DNA of 64,000 nt from Nocardia jiangxiensis NBRC 101359 (GCF_000308615.1 NZ_BAGB01000046.1:62001-126000), one strand, 5' to 3'; positions 50,893 to 59,661 are shown, counted from the stretch's first letter. Made by a program: numbers and translations. The notes: generated from the letters alone by a model not told the origin.

Positions 50893-51714
50893 TCAGTCCA
50901 CGCGAAGGGTGCGGATGAGCCCCTCCTGGACCACCGCCGCCACCAATTCGCCCTGCCGCGTGAAGATCCGGCCGCCGGTCAACGCGCGACCGAATCCGGC
51001 CGACGGTGAATTCTGGTCGTAGAGCAGCCAATCGTCGGCGCGGAACGGCCGCAGGAACCACATGGCGTGATCGAGCGACGCGTTCTGGGTCGGCTCGTCC
51101 GGATGGGTGACCTTGGAGGAGCCCAGCAGGGTCATATCGCTCATGTAGGCGAGCGTGCAGACGTGGAACAGCGGATCGTCCGGCAGCGGGTGGCGGTAGC
51201 GAAACCACACCTGCTGCTGGGAGATCAGCCCGTCGCGCTGAGCGACCTGGTCGATCGGGATGGGGCGGATGTCCCAGTGCTCCCATTCGCGCATGGCCCA
51301 CATACGTTCCGGGCTCATCGATTTCTCCGCGTCCGGCAGGTCGTCCGGCGGCGGCACCTGCGGCATGATGTCCTGATGCTGCGGCCCCTCGTCCCCGACG
51401 TGGAACGAGGCCGACATGGTGAAGATCGCCTGACCGTCCTGGATCCCGGTCACCCGGCGCGTGCAGAACGAGCGACCGTCCCGGATCCGCTCGACCTCGT
51501 AGACCGTCGGTTCGGTCGGCCGACCGGGGCGCAGGAAGTATCCGTGCAGCGAATGCACCTGATACTTGGGCTCCACCGTGCGCACCGCCGACACCAGCGC
51601 CTGTCCGGCAACCTGCCCGCCGAATGTGCGAGGCAGTTGGGTCTTGAGCGATGCGCCACGGAAGATGTCCCGCTCGAGCCGCTCGAGCTCCAACGCCTCT
51701 TCGATCGTCGCCAT
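50893..51714 (-). CDS. tesB: Acyl-CoA thioesterase II (TesB)
   Basis: This hydrolyses acyl-CoA to fatty acid and CoA. The 273 residues form a double hotdog fold: FRGASLKTQLPRTFGGQVAG, VHSLHGYFLRPGRPTEP, an SFCTRRVTGIQDG segment, ASLDHAMWFLRPFRADDWLL and GGRIFTRQGELVAAVVQEG. The catalytic Asp/Gln/Thr set appears present in the second half. Its place between pdxT and pdxS matches tesB2 of M. tuberculosis. Confidence 0.94.
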   Translation of the reverse strand: MATIEEALELERLERDIFRGASLKTQLPRTFGGQVAGQALVSAVRTVEPKYQVHSLHGYFLRPGRPTEPTVYEVERIRDGRSFCTRRVTGIQDGQAIFTMSASFHVGDEGPQHQDIMPQVPPPDDLPDAEKSMSPERMWAMREWEHWDIRPIPIDQVAQRDGLISQQQVWFRYRHPLPDDPLFHVCTLAYMSDMTLLGSSKVTHPDEPTQNASLDHAMWFLRPFRADDWLLYDQNSPSAGFGRALTGGRIFTRQGELVAAVVQEGLIRTLRVD

Positions 51715-51814
51715 GATCCGTCCTTCCGCAAGTCGCCGTGCTCAGGCTAAGCGATGGCGAACCCGCGCCGATGGCCGACTCTCCGCGAAACCCGCCGCCC
51801 GGCATGATGGTCCG

Positions 51815-52432
51815 GTGCCGAGTTTCTCCCCTGTCACCGTGGACGCGCTGGTCGAGGTCGTGCTGGACCGCGCCCTCGCACTGCCGGGATACACGGTCGT
51901 CGCCGTGGACGGGGCCGATCCGGCGGATCCGCTGAGTTTCGCCGAGACCGTCGCCGACCGGATCCGCACCCGCGGCCGGGCCTGTGCGACGGTGTCACTG
52001 CACGACTATGTCCGTCCGGCGTCATTGCGCCTGGAGTTCGGTCGCGACGAGATGTCCTACCGCACAGCCTGGTTCGACTATGCTGGCCTGAATCGCGAAG
52101 TGCTGCAAGCGCTGCGCGAGCACGGCCGCTGGCTGCCCGCCCTCTGGGACGAGAGCACCGACCGATCCGCCCGCGCCACAACGATTTCCGCGAACCCGGA
52201 GACGATTCTGCTCGTCGCGGGACCGATGCTGCTGAATCGCGGGCTGAGTTTCGATCTGACGGTCGAACTCCGCCTGTCCGAGGGCGCGCTGCGCCGCGCC
52301 GAGGCAGAGCCGTTCATCGTCGCGGCGCTGCTGCGGCACCGCCGCGACGCGCACGAGGAACCGGACATCCTGGTCGCCTGGGATCACCGCGATCGTCCGG
52401 CCCTGCAGGTCCGAGACCAGAATTCCAGGTGA
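51815..52432 (+). CDS. Uridine-kinase-like protein with lost P-loop
   Basis: The 205-residue protein follows the plan of actinobacterial uridine-kinase-like proteins: VVAVDGADPADPLSFAETVA, an RACATVSLHDYVRP substrate-loop segment, WFDYAGLNREVLQAL, ETILLVAGPMLLNRGLSFDL and VELRLSEGALRRAEAE. The expected Walker A (GxxGAGKT) after VAVDG is replaced by ADPADPLS, with no Lys or Gly pattern, so it probably cannot phosphorylate nucleosides as its relatives do. GTG at 51815 is the first sensible start. It diverges from tesB. Confidence 0.75.
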   Translation: MPSFSPVTVDALVEVVLDRALALPGYTVVAVDGADPADPLSFAETVADRIRTRGRACATVSLHDYVRPASLRLEFGRDEMSYRTAWFDYAGLNREVLQALREHGRWLPALWDESTDRSARATTISANPETILLVAGPMLLNRGLSFDLTVELRLSEGALRRAEAEPFIVAALLRHRRDAHEEPDILVAWDHRDRPALQVRDQNSR

Positions 52433-52469
52433 AACAAGTTCCGGCACAGACCATCTCGAAAGGGGCCGA

Positions 52470-53369
52470 TCAGGCACCAGTCGGCGCGGCCACCTCGGCA
52501 CGCGACCCGATGATCTCCTCGGCGATCCAGCGTGCGACTCCGGCCGGATAGGGATTCGAGAGCCCCAGCACGATATGCCCGAAGCCCGCCTCGAGCGCCT
52601 CGTCGACCGCGGCCCGGGTGAGTTCGGGGTGGTCATAGGACACGGGCAGGAAGATCGAGCGGGTGATCGCGGCCGGATCCCGGCCGAGCTCGGTGCAGTA
52701 GCGGTCCAGCAGGGCGCTGCGCTGGACGGCATCGGCGATATCGCCCCCGGGGATGTTCCACAGATCGGCGTGCTCGGCGGCCACGCGCAGGGTCGCGGCC
52801 GCACGGCCGCCGATCATGATCGGCGGATGCGGGCGCTGCACGGGCCTGGGATTGCCCAGCGCCCCACTCAGTTCGATGTACTCACCCTCGAAGTCGAACG
52901 GCTCGTCCTCGGTCCACAGCCGCCGGATCACCGTGCACGCCTCCGCGAAACTCCCGACGGCGTGCGCGGTGTCGTAGTACGGCAGGCCGTGCCCGTCGTA
53001 TTCGCGTCGGGCCGTGGGGATGTCGGGCCGCGAGCCGACTCCGATGCCGAAGTCCAGGCGGCCGCCCGAGACGATATCCACCGTCGTGGCGATCTTGGCC
53101 AGTACGGCCGGCGGCCGGAACCTGTTGCTGGTCACCAGCAGCCCCAGCCGCAGCCGGGAGGTCTGCGCGGCCAGTGCGGACAGCAGTGTCCAGCCTTCGA
53201 AGATCGGGCCGTCCGGATCTCCGGCGATGGGCATGAAGTGGTCGAACAGCCAGGCATGCTCGATCTGCTCGATCCCGTCCGCCTCCCGCCACACTCGCTG
53301 GATGTCCGAATAGTCCACCTGTTGCGGAGCGGTCATGATTCCGAAGCTCGGGCGGGTCGTCTGCGACAT
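52470..53369 (-). CDS. LLM-class (F420-dependent) oxidoreductase
   Basis: The 299-residue TIM-barrel protein has the luciferase-like pattern HAWLFDHFMPIAGDPDGPIF, RLRLGLLVTSNRFRPPAVLA, DIVSGGRLDFGIGVG, RPHPPIMIGGRAAATLRVAA and a HADLWNIPGG segment. Mycobacteria and Nocardia have many of these, most using F420; the substrate is unknown. An inverted repeat precedes it, suggesting local repression. Confidence 0.9.
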   Translation of the reverse strand: MSQTTRPSFGIMTAPQQVDYSDIQRVWREADGIEQIEHAWLFDHFMPIAGDPDGPIFEGWTLLSALAAQTSRLRLGLLVTSNRFRPPAVLAKIATTVDIVSGGRLDFGIGVGSRPDIPTARREYDGHGLPYYDTAHAVGSFAEACTVIRRLWTEDEPFDFEGEYIELSGALGNPRPVQRPHPPIMIGGRAAATLRVAAEHADLWNIPGGDIADAVQRSALLDRYCTELGRDPAAITRSIFLPVSYDHPELTRAAVDEALEAGFGHIVLGLSNPYPAGVARWIAEEIIGSRAEVAAPTGA

Positions 53370-53400
53370 CGTTCATCGGTCCTTTCGGCATCTTTCGATA

Positions 53401-53445
53401 AAGCGGAACCTCGCTCCGTTAACGATACGGATCACCGTTCCGCTT
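53401..53445 (-). promoter_or_regulatory. Inverted repeat in the LLM oxidoreductase promoter
   Basis: Arms AAGCGGAAC and GTTCCGCTT match exactly across 27 bases. A smaller repeat inside (TCCGT with ACGGA) surrounds TTAACG. The site lies 30-75 bases before the ATG, typical of a TetR or similar operator, though two-site looping or chance cannot be excluded. Confidence 0.45.
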
Positions 53446-53494
53446 GACAAGCGGATCGATCAGAAACGCGCTGAACAGGCCAGATGACAGCAAA

Positions 53495-53523
53495 GAGCCC
53501 CGGCCCACACGGGGCCGGGGCTC
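53495..53523 (-). terminator. Strong terminator after pdxS
   Basis: A 12-bp stem (GAGCCCCGGCCC with GGGCCGGGGCTC) has a five-base loop and is followed on the minus strand by TTTG. Confidence 0.8.
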
Positions 53524-53548
53524 GATGAGAACCGGATCAGATCGCCGA

Positions 53549-54451
53549 TCACCAACCGCGTTCGGCGAGGCGGTGCGGCTCGGGGATCTCCTCGACGTTG
53601 ATGCCGACCATAGCCTCACCCAGACCGCGCGACACCTTGGCCAGCACATCCGGATCGTCGTGGAAGGTCGTCGCCTTGACGATGGCCGCCGCGCGCTGCG
53701 CCGGATCGCCCGACTTGAAGATGCCCGAGCCGACGAACACGCCTTCCGCGCCCAGCTGCATCATCATCGCGGCATCGGCCGGGGTGGCGATACCGCCCGC
53801 GGTGAACAGCACCACCGGCAGCTCGCCGGTCTCGGCGACCTCACGGACCAGCTCGTACGGGGCCTGCAGTTCCTTCGCGGCCACGAACAGCTCGTCCTCG
53901 GGCAGCGAGCTCAGCCGCCGCAGTTCGTCGCGGATCTTGCGCATATGCGTGGTGGCATTGGACACATCGCCCGTGCCGGCCTCACCCTTGGAGCGAATCA
54001 TGGCCGCCCCCTCGGTGATTCGCCGCAACGCCTCGCCGAGGTTGGTCGCGCCGCACACGAACGGGACGGTGAAGTTCCACTTGTCGATGTGGTGCGAGTA
54101 GTCCGCGGGGGTCAGCACCTCGGACTCGTCGATGTAGTCCACGCCGAGGCTCTGCAGGATCTGCGCCTCCACGAAATGGCCGATCCGGACCTTGGCCATC
54201 ACCGGAATGGACACGGCGTTGACGATGCCGTCGATCATGTCCGGATCGCTCATCCGGGACACGCCGCCCTGGGCGCGGATATCGGCGGGAACCCGCTCGA
54301 GCGCCATCACGGCCACCGCGCCGGCATCCTCGGCGATCTTGGCCTGGTCCGGCGTGACCACGTCCATGATCACCCCGCCCTTGAGCATCTCGGCCATACC
54401 GCGCTTCACGCGGGCGGTACCGGTCGTCGGGGCGGATTCGGGCGTCGTCAC
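53549..54451 (-). CDS. pdxS: Pyridoxal 5'-phosphate synthase subunit PdxS
   Basis: PdxS makes pyridoxal 5'-phosphate from ribose 5-phosphate, glyceraldehyde 3-phosphate and PdxT-derived ammonia. The 300 residues include KRGMAEMLKGGVIMDVVTPD, MALERVPADIRAQGGVSRMS, KVRIGHFVEAQILQ (active-site Lys), IRSKGEAGTGDV and GSGIFKSGDP. GTG at 54451 was chosen because AGGAG lies six bases upstream and the product has the usual length. Confidence 0.97.
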   Translation of the reverse strand: MTTPESAPTTGTARVKRGMAEMLKGGVIMDVVTPDQAKIAEDAGAVAVMALERVPADIRAQGGVSRMSDPDMIDGIVNAVSIPVMAKVRIGHFVEAQILQSLGVDYIDESEVLTPADYSHHIDKWNFTVPFVCGATNLGEALRRITEGAAMIRSKGEAGTGDVSNATTHMRKIRDELRRLSSLPEDELFVAAKELQAPYELVREVAETGELPVVLFTAGGIATPADAAMMMQLGAEGVFVGSGIFKSGDPAQRAAAIVKATTFHDDPDVLAKVSRGLGEAMVGINVEEIPEPHRLAERGW

Positions 54452-54603
54452 GGCTAACTCCTGAGTGCTGGGCGAATCGGATCGTTCATGATCGAACGAC
54501 ACGATTCTAGGCGGCCCGATCAGGCCACTTCATAGCCAGTCGGAGACCACTGGACTGCCCAACCGGCCCCTGAGCCGAATCCGGCTACCGCGTCGTTACG
54601 CGA

Positions 54604-54705
54604 TCACCCCGCCGGATCGATGACGAACAGCGTCGCCCAGTAGGTCGCGGCTTCCTCACCGAGGTACGGCAACAGGAAGTCGTGCAGCAGATATGACATG
54701 GTCAC
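54604..54705 (-). CDS. Candidate 33-residue small protein
   Basis: GTG at 54705 follows GGAGGTGA at about five bases, one of the best Shine-Dalgarno sites in the window. The frame reads VTMSYLLHDFLLPYLGEEAA and then TYWATLFVIDPAG before TGA. The ATG two codons in is the alternative start. It is hydrophobic with spaced acidic residues, compatible with an amphipathic or membrane-associated peptide. No family is recognised. It stands alone, 150 bases upstream of pdxS in the same direction. The remaining gap to 54975 (270 bases) shows no other gene. Confidence 0.55.
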   Translation of the reverse strand: MTMSYLLHDFLLPYLGEEAATYWATLFVIDPAG

Positions 54706-54975
54706 GGCGTTCACCTCCACACATCCGATTCACCGCCGTGCGGCGAACGGCGAACCGCGCCTCGACCCTAGCGGAAGATGAGGCATCTCACAGATTTCCA
54801 TCCGCCGGGGCGCGAGCGGCCGTGGCGCCGGCGGACAGGAATCGGCCTCCGGCGCGCCCGTCCACCACCAGGGATTTACCGCTCGAGTCACCTATGATTT
54901 CCAGCTGATAGCAGCACGCCTCGCTCTCCGAAAGACCGCATTTGTGCACGTCCGCTTCGAGAACAGGATCCCGCT

Positions 54976-56103
54976 ATGCGACGCTCCGCCACCCTTGCCG
55001 CGGCAAGTGTGTTGGCGCTCGGCCTGTGGGCCGGTGGCGCCCGGCTCGGAAACGCGCAGACCACCACCGCTGACGTCGATGGATCGGGTTTACATCTGCA
55101 TGCCTCGGTCGATCGCATCGGAGTAGCCCCGCCGGGCGATCGGACCCCCAGTTACCTCATGACGTTCTCGCACGCCACCCAGGTGAGCGGGAACTACTCG
55201 GTCGCGGTCACCGGTGTTCCGATCATCTCCGGCAGTGCGGTCGCGGGATTCCTGCTGGGCTGCGGGATCAGCACGGCCGGGGGCGTCCAGGTGGGTATCG
55301 AGCCCAATCAGGCCCTGACCGCCGGCATCACCCCGAGCCTCACGATCAACAGCCCGTCCAACGCGGCAGCCCGGAGAATCGGGAGCAACCCACCCGCCGC
55401 GAGCCCGGCACCCGCCACGAGCGCAGCAGCCACCACGAGCCCGACACCCACTACAAGCGCAGCAGCCACCACGAGCCCGACACCCACCGCGAGCGCAGCA
55501 GCCGCCGCAGCACCAGCGCCCACTACAAGCGCAGCAGCCACCACGAGCCCGGCACCCACTACAAGCGCAGCAGCCACCACAGCACCAGCGCCGACTACAA
55601 GCGCAGCGCCCAACGCGAGCCCGGCACCCACCACAAGCTCGGCACCCACCGCGAGCGCAGCAGCCACCACAAGCGCAGCGCCCACCACGAGCGCAGCAGC
55701 CACCACAAGCGCAGCGCCCACCACGAGCGCAGCAGCCACCACAAGCTCAGCGCCCACCACGAGCGCAGCAGAGACCACGACCCCGACACCCACCACGACC
55801 TCGCCGCCCACCAACAGCAGCTCGTCCGCCGTGGGCATCGCACCCAATGTCGCCGGTCTGCTCGGCGTACAAGAGGTCCTGCAAGCGACCATCGCGCCCG
55901 GCCAGGTCACCACGGCGACCACCGCGACCGCCGCCCTGGACAACAACACCCGGTTTCCCTACCATCTGACCTTCTCCAACGCCGCGGTGAACGTCGCCCA
56001 GTGCGCCTCACCCGTCGAGGCGGTCCCGTTCGTGACCACCACGGTCGCCACGCCGCAGGGCAGCGTGCAGACCACCGCCTACGGCAACAAGTTCACGTTC
56101 TGA
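54976..56103 (+). CDS. MspA-family-like secreted protein with long low-complexity insert
   Basis: The 375-residue protein has a signal peptide (MRRSATLAAASVLALGLWAG, then GARLGNAQ). A first domain of about 100 residues (VDGSGLHLHASVDRIG, YLMTFSHATQVSGNYSVAVT, FLLGCGISTAGGVQVGI) is followed by about 150 residues of Ala/Thr/Pro/Ser repeats. A final domain of about 90 residues contains VLQATIAPGQVTTATTATAA, YHLTFSNAAVNVAQCASPVE and VQTTAYGNKFTF. The two flanking domains resemble the beginning and end of MspA porins, with one cysteine in each that could pair. The insert lies where MspA has its membrane-spanning hairpin, so it may not form a classic pore. Its stop overlaps the trpB stop region by 11 bases. 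Confidence 0.75.
   Translation: MRRSATLAAASVLALGLWAGGARLGNAQTTTADVDGSGLHLHASVDRIGVAPPGDRTPSYLMTFSHATQVSGNYSVAVTGVPIISGSAVAGFLLGCGISTAGGVQVGIEPNQALTAGITPSLTINSPSNAAARRIGSNPPAASPAPATSAAATTSPTPTTSAAATTSPTPTASAAAAAAPAPTTSAAATTSPAPTTSAAATTAPAPTTSAAPNASPAPTTSSAPTASAAATTSAAPTTSAAATTSAAPTTSAAATTSSAPTTSAAETTTPTPTTTSPPTNSSSSAVGIAPNVAGLLGVQEVLQATIAPGQVTTATTATAALDNNTRFPYHLTFSNAAVNVAQCASPVEAVPFVTTTVATPQGSVQTTAYGNKFTF
55384..55800 (+). repeat. Degenerate 36-base-type repeat encoding Ala/Thr/Pro tract
   Basis: About 420 bases consist of related short units encoding SAAATTS.APTT variations, with many near-identical blocks (for example TSAAATTSAAPTTSAAATTS). The strong repetition predicts length variation between strains. 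Confidence 0.85.
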
Positions 56104-57352
56104 GATCCGGTTCGGGAGCATCCAGCCCGGCGGCGGCGATGTGCAGATCCTTGTCGCCGCGGCCGGACAGGCACACCAGGACCACCGAATCCGGGGGCAG
56201 CTCACCGCGTTCGGCCACGTCCAGCAGATAGCCGAGGGCGTGCGCGGATTCCAGGGCGGGCAGGATCCCCTCGGTGCGGCTCAGCGCGCGCAGACCGCGC
56301 AACGCCTGCGCGTCGGTGGCAGTGCCGAACACGGCCCGGCCCGCGTCCTTGAGATGGCTCAGCTCGGGCCCGACGCCGGGATAGTCCAGACCCGCGGCAA
56401 TGCTGTGAGTGCGGCTGATCTGACCGTCCTCGTCCTGCAGCAGATAGCTGTACGAGCCGTCGACCTCGCCCGGACGACCGAAATTCAACGTCGCCGCATG
56501 CTCGTGCCCGCCGCGCCCGGCGGCCTCCACTCCGATCAGCCGCACGCCCGGATCGTCCACGAACGGATGGAACATGCCGACCGCATTGCTCCCGCCGCCG
56601 ACGCAGGCCAGCACGTAATCCGGCAGTCGCCCTTCGGATTTCAGGATCTGGGCACGCGATTCCCGGCCGATCACCGTCTGGAATTCGCGCACGATCCACG
56701 GATAGGGAGCGGGCCCGGCCGCGGTACCGAACACGTAGTGACTCGTGTCCAGATTCGCCACCCAGTCGCGCACCGATTCGCTGACCGCCTCCTTCAGGCC
56801 GCGGCCGCCGGTGCTCACCGCACGCACCTCGGCGCCGAGCAGCCGCATCCGCACGACGTTCGACTCCTGCCTCGCCATATCGTCCGCGCCCATGTAGACC
56901 ACACAGCTCAGACCGAGCATCGCGCACACGGTTGCCACCGCGACGCCGTGCTGCCCGGCACCGGTCTCGGCAATGATCCGGCATTTGCCCATCCGCCGGG
57001 CCAGCAGCGCCTGCCCGATCGCATTGTTGATCTTGTGCGCGCCGGTGTGCGTCATATCCTCGCGCTTGAGATAGACCCGCACACCGGGCACCCGCAACGC
57101 TCCGGCGAACCGCGGAATCTGGTGCAGCAGAGTCGGTCTCCCCACTCGGTTGCGCAGCAACTCGTCGAGTTCGGCGATGAAACGCGGATCGTTCCTGGCC
57201 GCCAGATAGGTTCGTTCCAGATCCAGCAGTGCGGCCATCAGTCCCTCGGGGACATACCGCCCGCCGTACCGCCCGAACCGGCCGCGCTCATCCGGTAACA
57301 CTCCGCCGAGCCGATGGCTCCGCGCAATTCCGTGGTCAATCACCATGTCCAC
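56093..57352 (-). CDS. trpB: Tryptophan synthase beta chain (stand-alone)
   Basis: This condenses indole and serine to tryptophan with PLP. The protein of about 419 residues has GRFGRYGGRYVPEGLMAALL, the PLP lysine in THTGAHKINNAIGQALLA, AETGAGQHGVAVATVCAMLG, the phosphate loop CVGGGSNAVGMF and SAHALGYLLDVAERG. No trpA, trpC or other trp gene is adjacent, so this is an orphan or second copy (TrpB1 type by the HTGAHKINN motif). The start is uncertain among GTG 57352 (GAGAG six bases upstream), ATG 57346 and TTG 57358. Confidence 0.92.
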   Translation of the reverse strand: MDMVIDHGIARSHRLGGVLPDERGRFGRYGGRYVPEGLMAALLDLERTYLAARNDPRFIAELDELLRNRVGRPTLLHQIPRFAGALRVPGVRVYLKREDMTHTGAHKINNAIGQALLARRMGKCRIIAETGAGQHGVAVATVCAMLGLSCVVYMGADDMARQESNVVRMRLLGAEVRAVSTGGRGLKEAVSESVRDWVANLDTSHYVFGTAAGPAPYPWIVREFQTVIGRESRAQILKSEGRLPDYVLACVGGGSNAVGMFHPFVDDPGVRLIGVEAAGRGGHEHAATLNFGRPGEVDGSYSYLLQDEDGQISRTHSIAAGLDYPGVGPELSHLKDAGRAVFGTATDAQALRGLRALSRTEGILPALESAHALGYLLDVAERGELPPDSVVLVCLSGRGDKDLHIAAAGLDAPEPDLRT

Positions 57353-57493
57353 CGACAACTCTCACTACCCACACGATCCGACTGCCACACAGTGTCCTGC
57401 GGACGTGAGCGCGAACATAATGGGTATCACCACGGCTGGTTAACACTCCGTGAGCAGTTGCCGCCCCCGGTCGGCGCGCGAGTGCCGGGCGGC

Positions 57494-58540
57494 CTAGCGG
57501 ATGGAGCGGACCTCGGGATCGGTCATCGCGGAGGATGCGGTGATCGCCTCGGGCAGCAGCTGATCCAGGTGGAAGGGGTACACCGCTTCGCCCTGGCGGT
57601 CCAGTTCGGCGATGTCCTCGGGCGTGCACCACTTGTCGGCGGTCACGCAGTGCCGTTCCCAGGTCGTGGGATCGGCCGCCGACGGGGTGAAATTCTTGGC
57701 GCGCGCGACGAAGAACAACTCCTCGGAGCGGATCAGCTCACCGTCGAACGGGAACACCGCCACCCGCCGCCACAGCGGGCCGCGCAGCAGCGAGGAGTCC
57801 AGCGCGAATCCGGTCTCCTCCCACAGTTCGCGGACCGCGGCGGTGCGCAGGGTCTCCCCCGGCTCGATACCGCCGCCGACGGTGAACCAGAACGGCATGT
57901 CCGGCGTCCGCGGGTCGTGACCGCGCAGCAGCAGCACCCGATCCTGTTCGTCCAGCAGGATCACCCGGGCGGAGGTGCGCACGGTGTCCACATCCAGTCC
58001 GGTGGTCGCCGCGGGCGTGACGCGCTCGGCGATCTCGAAGTAGGTCGGCAGCGGCGCGGTACCGCCCAGGTGCAGCAGCCGCACCGGACGGCGGGTGCGC
58101 AGGGCCAGGGTGTCGCGCACCGCGTCGTTGTGGAAACGTCGCGCGATCAGCACCCGCGCCTCGGCGTCGGCCAACTCGGCCACCAGCTGTGGGCGCAACT
58201 GCGTGATGTCCAGCGCCGACAATGCCGCGGCGAGCTGATTCTCCGCGGTCTCGCGGGTGCGCCAGTCCGCGCGTTCGGCCCGATCCGCCAGGGCGGCAAG
58301 CCGTTTGGACCGCTCGGTCACCGCCGGATCGGCCGCTGGTCCGGCCATCGAGATCGCCACGGTGCGGGCCACCACCGCACGTCGTGACAGGGCCGCCTCG
58401 AGCGCGTCGCGCGCCTGATCGCCACGCACGTGCAGCCGGTCCAGGCGATTTGCCGTGGAGTACGCCCACACGCCCGCGGCGACGATCAGCGCAGCGATCA
58501 GCGCGAGGACGAGAATCGTGGTGGCGGAGAAGGTGATCAT
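57494..58540 (-). CDS. Membrane-anchored Nudix hydrolase (Rv2609c-like)
   Basis: The 348-residue protein has an N-terminal helix (TTILVLALIAALIVAAGVWA), a LemA-like helical region (about 35-150, RLHVRGDQARDALEAALSRR and so on), then a Nudix domain. The box is GGGIEPGETLRTAAVRELWEETGF, split by no odd residue. It hydrolyses a nucleoside-diphosphate-X substrate of unknown identity. It overlaps the pimA stop by ATGA and is last in the lipid operon, as Rv2609c is in M. tuberculosis. Confidence 0.9.
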   Translation of the reverse strand: MITFSATTILVLALIAALIVAAGVWAYSTANRLDRLHVRGDQARDALEAALSRRAVVARTVAISMAGPAADPAVTERSKRLAALADRAERADWRTRETAENQLAAALSALDITQLRPQLVAELADAEARVLIARRFHNDAVRDTLALRTRRPVRLLHLGGTAPLPTYFEIAERVTPAATTGLDVDTVRTSARVILLDEQDRVLLLRGHDPRTPDMPFWFTVGGGIEPGETLRTAAVRELWEETGFALDSSLLRGPLWRRVAVFPFDGELIRSEELFFVARAKNFTPSAADPTTWERHCVTADKWCTPEDIAELDRQGEAVYPFHLDQLLPEAITASSAMTDPEVRSIR

Positions 58541-59661
58541 CCGGCGGTCCTGACTCGGGTGTCGCCGACCGTGACCGTCTCGTACACCCGCAGAATCTGT
58601 TCGGCCACGACAGGCCAATCATATTCCCCGACGACCTGATTCGCCGCGCGCACCAGTTCCTGCCGACGGCGCCGGTCACCGAGCAGTTCGTTCAGCGCGT
58701 CGGCGAGCGCCGTCGAATCACCCACCGGGACCAGCCTGCCCGCGGCGCCGTCGCGCAGCACTCGGCGGAAGGCGTCCAATTCGCTTGCCACCACGGCGGT
58801 TCCGGCGGCCATCGCCTCCACCAGCACGATGCCGAAACTCTCGCCGCCGAGGTTCGGCGCGCAGTACACGTCCGCACTGCGCATCGCCGAGGCTTTGTCC
58901 TCATCCGAGACCTGACCGAGGAACCGCAGATGCGAGGCGTGTTCCCCGGCCTCGCGCCGCAAGCGTTCCTCGTCGCCGCGCCCGACGATCAGGATCTGCA
59001 CTCCCGGATGCCGCCGCACCAGCGCGGACAACGCACCCAACAGCACCGCGATCCCCTTGCGCGGTTCGTCGTAACGGCCCAGGAACAGCACGGTCCCGCC
59101 CTCGCGCGGATACCCGCCCAGCAGCGGCGCGTGCGCGAACGCGGGCACGTCCACGCCGTTGGGGATCTCCACCGCGTCCCCGCCGAGCGCCTCCACCTGC
59201 CAGCGGCGAGCCAGCTCCGAGACCGCGATCCGGCCGCTGATCTTCTCGTGATACGGCCGCAGCACACCCTGAAAGGTGCTCAGCACAAGGGATTTCGTAG
59301 TCGAGGTGTGGAAGGTCGCCACGATCGGTCCCTCGGCGACCTTCAGCGCCAGCATCGACAGACTGGGCGCATTGGGCTCGTGGATGTGCAGCACGTCGAA
59401 ATCACCCTCGGCGATCCAGCGCCGCAACCGGCTGTAGGCGGTAGGCCCGAAGGACAGACGCGCCACCGAGCCGTTGTAGGGGATCGCCACCGCCTTGCCC
59501 GCCGAGACGACGAAGTCCGGCAGCTGGGTCTCCTCCGAGGCCGGGGCCAGCACACTGACCCGGTGCCCGCGCTCGATCAGTACCTGTGCCAACTCCACGA
59601 CATGGGACTGCACCCCGCCCGGTACGTCGAACGAGTACGGGCAGACCATGCCGATCCTCAT
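58537..59661 (-). CDS. pimA: Phosphatidylinositol alpha-mannosyltransferase PimA
   Basis: PimA transfers the first mannose from GDP-mannose to phosphatidylinositol at the inner face of the membrane. The 374-residue GT-B enzyme (family GT4) has PYSFDVPGGVQSHVVELA, LHIHEPNAPSLSMLAL, FHTSTTKS, FLGRYDEPRKGIAVLL, an ILIVGRGDEERLRREAG segment and the donor-site ESFGIVLVEAMAAGTAVVAS. ATG at 59661 overlaps the stop of the acyltransferase gene. Confidence 0.96.
   Translation of the reverse strand: MRIGMVCPYSFDVPGGVQSHVVELAQVLIERGHRVSVLAPASEETQLPDFVVSAGKAVAIPYNGSVARLSFGPTAYSRLRRWIAEGDFDVLHIHEPNAPSLSMLALKVAEGPIVATFHTSTTKSLVLSTFQGVLRPYHEKISGRIAVSELARRWQVEALGGDAVEIPNGVDVPAFAHAPLLGGYPREGGTVLFLGRYDEPRKGIAVLLGALSALVRRHPGVQILIVGRGDEERLRREAGEHASHLRFLGQVSDEDKASAMRSADVYCAPNLGGESFGIVLVEAMAAGTAVVASELDAFRRVLRDGAAGRLVPVGDSTALADALNELLGDRRRRQELVRAANQVVGEYDWPVVAEQILRVYETVTVGDTRVRTAG

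Noticed and set aside
55384..55800. Repeat tract considered as a CRISPR-like array.
   Set aside because: The units are in frame, codon-structured and lack unique spacers. They encode an Ala/Thr/Pro tract.
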